Assembly (NCBI RefSeq): GCF_047123305.1
Contig: NZ_CP138918.1
Coordinates: 248,001-312,000, forward strand
DNA length: 64,000 nt
Direction: 5' to 3'
Source: Thalassobius sp047123305
Lineage (GTDB): Bacteria > Pseudomonadota > Alphaproteobacteria > Rhodobacterales > Rhodobacteraceae
In this document: one piece after another, positions 59,737 to 64,000 of the stretch
Layout of the letters: each line of letters opens with the position of its first letter
Numbering within the stretch: the first letter of the stretch is position 1
Position numbers and translations under genes: made by a program
The notes under the pieces: model-generated
Database searches by the model: none
Told to the model about the DNA's origin: nothing
What the model saw: only the letters and a program-made list of their open reading frames with translations

Positions 59737-62388
59737 ATGACAGACCCGAAGGCCGTATCGGAAAACACAGCTGATCACAGCGTTGGCCCACTGGCAGCGG
59801 ATGCACCCAAACCGGTGCGCCTGCCGCTGTGGCCGATCCGGCTGACCTGGCTGGGGCTGCTGTCTGAAAACCTGGCGCTGGCGTTCTGGCCGTTCTGGTC
59901 CCTGGCGATGGTCGCCATTGGCCTGTTGATGATCGGCCTGCCCGAGATGCTGCCGCAAGTGGCCCTGCAAATCGGGGCGGGACTGGCGGCGTTTGGGCTG
60001 ATCGGAACCTTGGGCTGGGGGCTGTGGTCGTTCCGGCTGCCCGCCAAAGGCGCGGCGCTGGCACGGGTGGACGCCACCCTGACGGGACGCCCGATCCAGA
60101 CCGTTCTCGACACGCAGGCAATTGGCGCAGGTGATCCCGCCTCCAGCGCGCTGTGGCGGGCGCATCAGGCGCGCATGGCCAAACGCATGGACGCGGCCCG
60201 CGCTGTGGCCCCGGATGTGGTATTACCGAAACGCGATCCCTACGGGCTGCGCCTGCAGGCAGCTTTGGTGCTGGCGGTTGGGCTGCTGTTTGGCTCCCTC
60301 GCCCGTGTGGCGGAGGTGGATGGCCTGACCGGAACCGGACAGGCGCTGGCCGCTGGTCCAACATGGGAAGGCTGGATTGAAGCGCCGAGCTACACCGGGC
60401 TGCCGACCCGCTATCTGGCGGATCAAAGCGATGACGTCTTGGAGGTGGCGGAAGGCAGCCGGCTGATCCTGCGTCTTTACGGCGAGGTTGGGGCGCTGGC
60501 CTTGCGCGAAACCATTTCCGGCCAACCCATTGAAAACGCAGAAGCTGACCGCTCCGCACCGGAACAGACCCTCGATATCACTCAAAACGGCGCGCTGACC
60601 ATTGAAGGCCCGGGCGGGCGCAGCTGGGCGGTGACCGTCTTGCCCGACATGGCCCCGCGCGTGGCCATCGCGGCTGCACCGGAAACCAGTTTTGAGGGGC
60701 AGATGAGCCTCGATTTCGAGGCCACGGATGACTACGGCATCATTGGCGGCACTGCCACGATCTCGCTTGATCTGGCGGCGGTGGACCGCCGCTTTGGCCT
60801 GTCACTGGAACCGGAACACCGTGACGCGCTGATCAGCAACCTGCCGCTGCCCATCGCTGGATCCCGCGCTGAGTTCACCGAGACCCTGATCGAAGATTTT
60901 TCGCAGCACCCCTGGGCGCATCTGCCGGTCGAGATTGCCTTCGCGGTAGAAGATGCCGCCGGTCAGTCCGGCATGGCCGAACCGTTGCTGATCCCTCTGC
61001 CTGCGCGTCGCTTCTTTGACCCGATGGCGGCGGCGGTGATCGAACAACGGCGTGACCTGCTGTGGAACCGCGACAACGCCCCGCGCGTGGCGCAGATCAT
61101 GCGGGCGATCAGTTGGAAACCCGAAGACCGCCTGTTCCGTGACGAAGGCAGCTACCTGCAATTCCGCGAAATCCTGCGCCGTCTCGAGGGGGCCACGCCA
61201 GCGGGGCTGACCGATGAGACCGTCACCGAACTGGCCGCAGCGCTTTGGGATCTGGCGGTGCAGCTAGAGGATGGCGACATCGACGATGCGCTGGAACGGA
61301 TGCAGGCCGCGCAGGAACGTCTGTCCGAAGCCATGCGCAACGGCGCCTCGGAGGAGGAGATCGCCGAATTGATGCAGGAGCTGCGCGACGCCACACAGGA
61401 TTACCTGCGGCAACTGTCCCGTCAGGCGCAACAAGAACAGCAGGACATGGACGAGTTTGAACAGGCGGAAAATCAGAATTCGATGCAGATGGATATGAAC
61501 GATCTGCAAGCGATGATGGACCGCATTCAAGAGCTGATGGAACAAGGCCGCATGGCAGAGGCGCAGCAGGCGCTGGAAGAGTTGCAGCAGCTGATGGAGA
61601 ACATGCAGGTCACCCAGGGACAGGGGCAGCCCTCGCCGGGGCAACAGGCGATGGACGATCTGGCCGAAACCCTGCGCGATCAGCAGGGGCTGTCGGATCA
61701 GGCCTTCCGTGATCTGCAGGAACAGTTCAACCCCAACGCCAATCAGGGCCAGTCACAACAGAACGAAGGCCGCAATGGTGGCGAGGGCCGCGGCCAGAGC
61801 CACGAAGGCCAGAACGGTCAGGGCCAGAACGGCGAAGGCCCCGGTGGTCAGCCTGGGCAAGAGGGTCAGAGCGGCCAAGACGGTCAGCCCGATCAACGCA
61901 GCCTTGCCGATCGTCAGCAGGCGCTGCGGGATGAGCTGAACCGGCAGCTTGGCAACCTGCCCGGTCAAGGCTCGGACGCGGGGGATGCCGCCCGCGAGGC
62001 CCTGCGGGGCGCCGAACGGGCGATGGATGGTGCAGAACAGTCGCTGCGGCAGAACGATCTGGCGGGTGCCATCGACCAACAGGCCGAAGCGATGGATCAA
62101 CTGCGCGAAGGCATGCGCAATCTGGGTGAGGCGCTGGCAGAGGCGCAGCGCGAACAGCAACCGGGTCAGGGACAGGCCGATGGCAACACTGCTGGGGCGC
62201 AACGGGACCCGCTAGGCCGCAATCCCGGATCAGGCGGGGCGCTGAACGGCGACGACAACATGCTGCAGGGCGAAGATGTCTACCGCCGTGCTCGTGAGTT
62301 GCTGGACGAAATCCGCCGCCGCTCGGGCGAAGGGGGACGTCCTGAGGAAGAGCTGGACTACCTGAAACGCTTGCTTGACCGGTTCTGA
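59737..62388 (+). CDS. TIGR02302 family (DUF4175) membrane protein
   Basis: An 883-residue protein. Two hydrophobic helices lie at about 35-55 and 58-90, with a third near 170-185; the rest is soluble. The middle is a beta-rich domain (to about 430), then a long Gln/Glu helical part (RQAQQEQQDMDEFEQAENQN, MQMDMNDLQAMMDRIQELME) and a low-complexity Gly/Gln/Asn/Glu region (about 665-720), ending in a helical RRRSGEGGRPEEELDYLKRLLDRF. This is the alphaproteobacterial TIGR02302 layout, found in most Rhodobacterales. Function unknown; an envelope role is inferred from the helices. Confidence 0.85.
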   Translation: MTDPKAVSENTADHSVGPLAADAPKPVRLPLWPIRLTWLGLLSENLALAFWPFWSLAMVAIGLLMIGLPEMLPQVALQIGAGLAAFGLIGTLGWGLWSFRLPAKGAALARVDATLTGRPIQTVLDTQAIGAGDPASSALWRAHQARMAKRMDAARAVAPDVVLPKRDPYGLRLQAALVLAVGLLFGSLARVAEVDGLTGTGQALAAGPTWEGWIEAPSYTGLPTRYLADQSDDVLEVAEGSRLILRLYGEVGALALRETISGQPIENAEADRSAPEQTLDITQNGALTIEGPGGRSWAVTVLPDMAPRVAIAAAPETSFEGQMSLDFEATDDYGIIGGTATISLDLAAVDRRFGLSLEPEHRDALISNLPLPIAGSRAEFTETLIEDFSQHPWAHLPVEIAFAVEDAAGQSGMAEPLLIPLPARRFFDPMAAAVIEQRRDLLWNRDNAPRVAQIMRAISWKPEDRLFRDEGSYLQFREILRRLEGATPAGLTDETVTELAAALWDLAVQLEDGDIDDALERMQAAQERLSEAMRNGASEEEIAELMQELRDATQDYLRQLSRQAQQEQQDMDEFEQAENQNSMQMDMNDLQAMMDRIQELMEQGRMAEAQQALEELQQLMENMQVTQGQGQPSPGQQAMDDLAETLRDQQGLSDQAFRDLQEQFNPNANQGQSQQNEGRNGGEGRGQSHEGQNGQGQNGEGPGGQPGQEGQSGQDGQPDQRSLADRQQALRDELNRQLGNLPGQGSDAGDAAREALRGAERAMDGAEQSLRQNDLAGAIDQQAEAMDQLREGMRNLGEALAEAQREQQPGQGQADGNTAGAQRDPLGRNPGSGGALNGDDNMLQGEDVYRRARELLDEIRRRSGEGGRPEEELDYLKRLLDRF

Positions 62389-62403
62389 TTTTGGCACGTG
62401 ATG

Positions 62404-63000
62404 TCAGGCACGTAGCATCAAGCCGGCCTCGATGACCTGCAAGCTGGCCTCGACTTGGCCGGCAAAGGCGACCTCAGGAATGTCAAACAGCGCCGCGTGG
62501 GTGATCATCCCGTCCAGCATCGCCGCCAGCGCACGCCCCGCCGCTTCGGGCTCCACATCCCGCCGGATGGCGCCCTGAGCCTGAAGGTCGGTCAGCGCGG
62601 CGCTGTAGCTTTGCCCCAACCGTTGAAAATACCCTGCGATCAGCTGCCGCAGACCGCCGTCTTCCAACCCCGGCCCCATGACCTCAAAGAACATGCGGAT
62701 TGCCTGCCGGTTCTCCCCACCCCGCAGCAGCGTATCGCGTAGCTGTTCCATCAGGCTCGCCAAATCAGCGGGCGGGCCCTGCTTGCTGATAGCCTCGATC
62801 ATGGCGAACTCTCGCGCGATCAACGCTTGGGTTAAGGCGGCCTTGCTTGAAAAATAGAGGTAAAGCGTTCCCTTCGCGAGCCCCGCCGCCTGCGCCACAT
62901 CCGACATGCGTGCTGCGTGATAGCCACGGGTGGCGAAACAGCTGAAAGCCGCGCTTAGGATACGGTCCTGCATGGCCTCTACATCAACAATTTTGGGCAT
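62404..63000 (-). CDS. TetR/AcrR-family regulator
   Basis: A 198-residue regulator: HTH MSDVAQAAGLAKGTLYLYF at 32-50 and a ligand domain with TetR_C similarity (FMEVMGPGLEDGGLRQLIAGYFQ). Two AATGAC/GTCATT palindromes lie between it and the divergent NAD(P)-binding gene. The start at 63000 is conventional (MPKIVDVEAMQDRIL). The likely targets are itself and the divergent gene. Confidence 0.87.
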   Translation of the reverse strand: MPKIVDVEAMQDRILSAAFSCFATRGYHAARMSDVAQAAGLAKGTLYLYFSSKAALTQALIAREFAMIEAISKQGPPADLASLMEQLRDTLLRGGENRQAIRMFFEVMGPGLEDGGLRQLIAGYFQRLGQSYSAALTDLQAQGAIRRDVEPEAAGRALAAMLDGMITHAALFDIPEVAFAGQVEASLQVIEAGLMLRA

Positions 63001-63032
63001 GTTCGCGCCTCATCTCAAAACCAAAGCCATCA

Positions 63033-63086
63033 TAAATGACTCGAAAGTCATTTAAAAGCACTATAAATGACCAACAAGTCATTTTA
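63033..63086. promoter_or_regulatory. Two TetR operators between divergent genes
   Basis: TAAATGACT-cgaa-AGTCATTTA (63033-63054) is a 22-bp near-perfect palindrome; AAATGAC-caacaa-GTCATTT (63065-63084) is a second with the same half-sites, 31 bases centre to centre (about three helical turns). Both lie outside the chosen coding starts, at 63000 on the minus strand and 63102 on the plus strand. Confidence 0.75.
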
Positions 63087-63101
63087 AACGTGAGTCGCAA
63101 A

Positions 63102-63995
63102 ATGCCCACAATCACCCCAACCAAACCCATCCCTTTGAGGATCTGTATTGCCGGCGCGACAGGCTATCTGGGGCGCCATCTGGTCCGCGAGGCGCACAAG
63201 CGCAGCCATCAGGTCACCGCCTTGGTCCGCGCCGCGTCCAAGGCGCGGTTTCCCGATGGGGTCACCATTGTGCAGGGCGAAGCAACCCAGCCGGAAACTC
63301 TGGCCCCTTTACAGGCGGCACTGGCAGGAACGGATGTGATGATCTCTGCCCTGGGGTTAACGCGGCAAAAGGACAAGCTGCGGTACAAAGATGTGGATTT
63401 TCAGGCCAATATGAACCTGCTCGACCTTGCGCAGGCGGCCGGTGTGCCGCGTTTTGCCTATGTGCATGCGCTGGTACGCGGCAAACCCAAATCCGACCTG
63501 CTCGCCGCAAAATCGCAATTTGTGCAGGCGCTGAGGGCCGCGCAGATTGAAAGCCACATCTTCCGACCCGGCGGCTATTTTGTGGATATGGAGGCGGTGC
63601 TAGACATGGCCCGCAGCGGCAGGATCTGGGCGGTTGGGGATGGTAGCGTGCGGCTGAACCCGATTGAAGGCGCGGATCTGGCGCAGACAATCCTTGATGC
63701 TCTGGAACGTGGCGAAAATGATCTGGAAATTGGCGGGCCGGAGGTGCTGAGCCTTGATGAAATCGGCGCGCTGGCCTTTGCGGCGCTGGGGCAACCGGTC
63801 AGGATCACCCACTTGCCGCGTGGGTTGGCTGTGGCCTTACTGGCCCTCCTCAAACCGCTGACACCGCGCCACATCTGGGGGCCGTTTGAGTTCTTCCTTG
63901 CGGCCAGTGCGCAGGATGCCATTGGTCCGGCCTATGGCGCGAAAACTCTAGGCGCACATTTCAAAGCCCTTGCCGCTAAGCCAGAGGCTAAATAA
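63102..63995 (+). CDS. NAD(P)-binding Rossmann-fold protein, NmrA/atypical SDR type
   Basis: A 297-residue protein. The dinucleotide loop GATGYLG near residue 17 is of the atypical-SDR (NmrA/NAD-dependent epimerase-like) type. The usual YxxxK is replaced by YVHALVRGKPKSDLLAAK, without a clear catalytic Tyr-Lys pair, so it may sense redox state or act as a reductase of uncommon type. The ATG at 63102 lies after both TetR operators; an ATG at 63036 would run through them. It ends five bases before the window end. Confidence 0.82.
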   Translation: MPTITPTKPIPLRICIAGATGYLGRHLVREAHKRSHQVTALVRAASKARFPDGVTIVQGEATQPETLAPLQAALAGTDVMISALGLTRQKDKLRYKDVDFQANMNLLDLAQAAGVPRFAYVHALVRGKPKSDLLAAKSQFVQALRAAQIESHIFRPGGYFVDMEAVLDMARSGRIWAVGDGSVRLNPIEGADLAQTILDALERGENDLEIGGPEVLSLDEIGALAFAALGQPVRITHLPRGLAVALLALLKPLTPRHIWGPFEFFLAASAQDAIGPAYGAKTLGAHFKALAAKPEAK

Positions 63996-64000
63996 CAAAA

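Noticed and set aside
63036..63101. Extended start of the NAD(P)-binding protein
   Set aside because: It would place both TetR operators inside the coding sequence.
1..64000. tRNA, rRNA, CRISPR array, transposase, integrase or prophage structural cluster
   Set aside because: I read the intergenic regions on both strands and found no cloverleaf, direct-repeat array, terminal inverted repeats around a transposase, or phage gene block.

Overview
The window is chromosomal DNA from a member of the Rhodobacteraceae, most likely the Roseobacter group (Phaeobacter, Ruegeria, Leisingera or Tritonibacter-like). This rests on the high-GC codon use, a class I lysyl-tRNA synthetase, the TIGR02302 and DUF817 families, FnrL-type TTGAT-N4-ATCAA boxes, a cluster of TTTGCAAA sites before the propionyl-CoA synthetase gene, and a DacB/L,D-transpeptidase/NadD/NadE/LeuA/LysA gene set typical of that group. 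No rRNA, tRNA, CRISPR array, insertion sequence, prophage block or replication origin was recognised. About 60 protein genes fill nearly all of the sequence.

Layout. 1-6.6 kb: prpE under a cluster of candidate short-chain fatty-acid-regulator sites, a seven-heme cytochrome c fused to a TPR tail, nadK and glyA. 6.6-8.7 kb: an envelope-stress unit on the minus strand (tetR, pspA, a YiaA/B-like membrane protein) carrying four copies of one palindrome. 8.8-15.5 kb: kptA-DUF817, an esterase, a small membrane protein behind an Fnr box, lepA, a zinc-ribbon protein, a universal stress protein and an L,D-transpeptidase. 15.5-17 kb: an AT-rich islet with one orphan STAS-like/GHKL-ATPase gene preceded by three hairpins. 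17-31 kb: ettA, a MarR-acetyltransferase fusion, nadD, dacB, a TerB-like gene, a PDZ-like/thioredoxin-like protein, lysK, a large beta-helix protein and several small genes. 31-38 kb: a TrxC-like thioredoxin, a cold-shock gene, the tesA/ybbA/ybbP cluster, an inositol-monophosphatase family gene and a Hint-domain protein. 38.5-43.3 kb: the glycine cleavage operon gcvT-gcvH-gcvP behind a tandem glycine riboswitch. 43.3-54.9 kb: an Rrf2 Fe-S regulator with an Fnr box, a GGCT-like gene, a CBS-domain gene with a long leader, gltX, an MBL-fold hydrolase, nadE, an 18-repeat MORN protein, a HEAT protein, a SnoaL-like protein/HxlR pair and an SDR. 54.9-64 kb: leuA behind a leucine-codon leader peptide, an orphan histidine kinase, lysA, a TIGR02302 membrane protein, and a second TetR divergent from an NAD(P)-binding protein.

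Functional links. glyA and gcvTHP are the two arms of serine/glycine/one-carbon interconversion; nadD, nadE and nadK cover three steps of NAD(P) synthesis; lysA and leuA are amino-acid pathway genes; dacB and the L,D-transpeptidase remodel peptidoglycan. The most informative non-coding signals are the TetR/PspA operator set, the leuA leader, the two Fnr boxes, the prpE upstream sites and the gcv riboswitch. I do not see a multi-gene system that I can defend as wholly new; the strongest candidates for new biology are the orphan ATPase islet, the TetR-controlled PspA unit, the leuA leader with interleaved hairpins, and the nine-repeat duplication inside the MORN protein.
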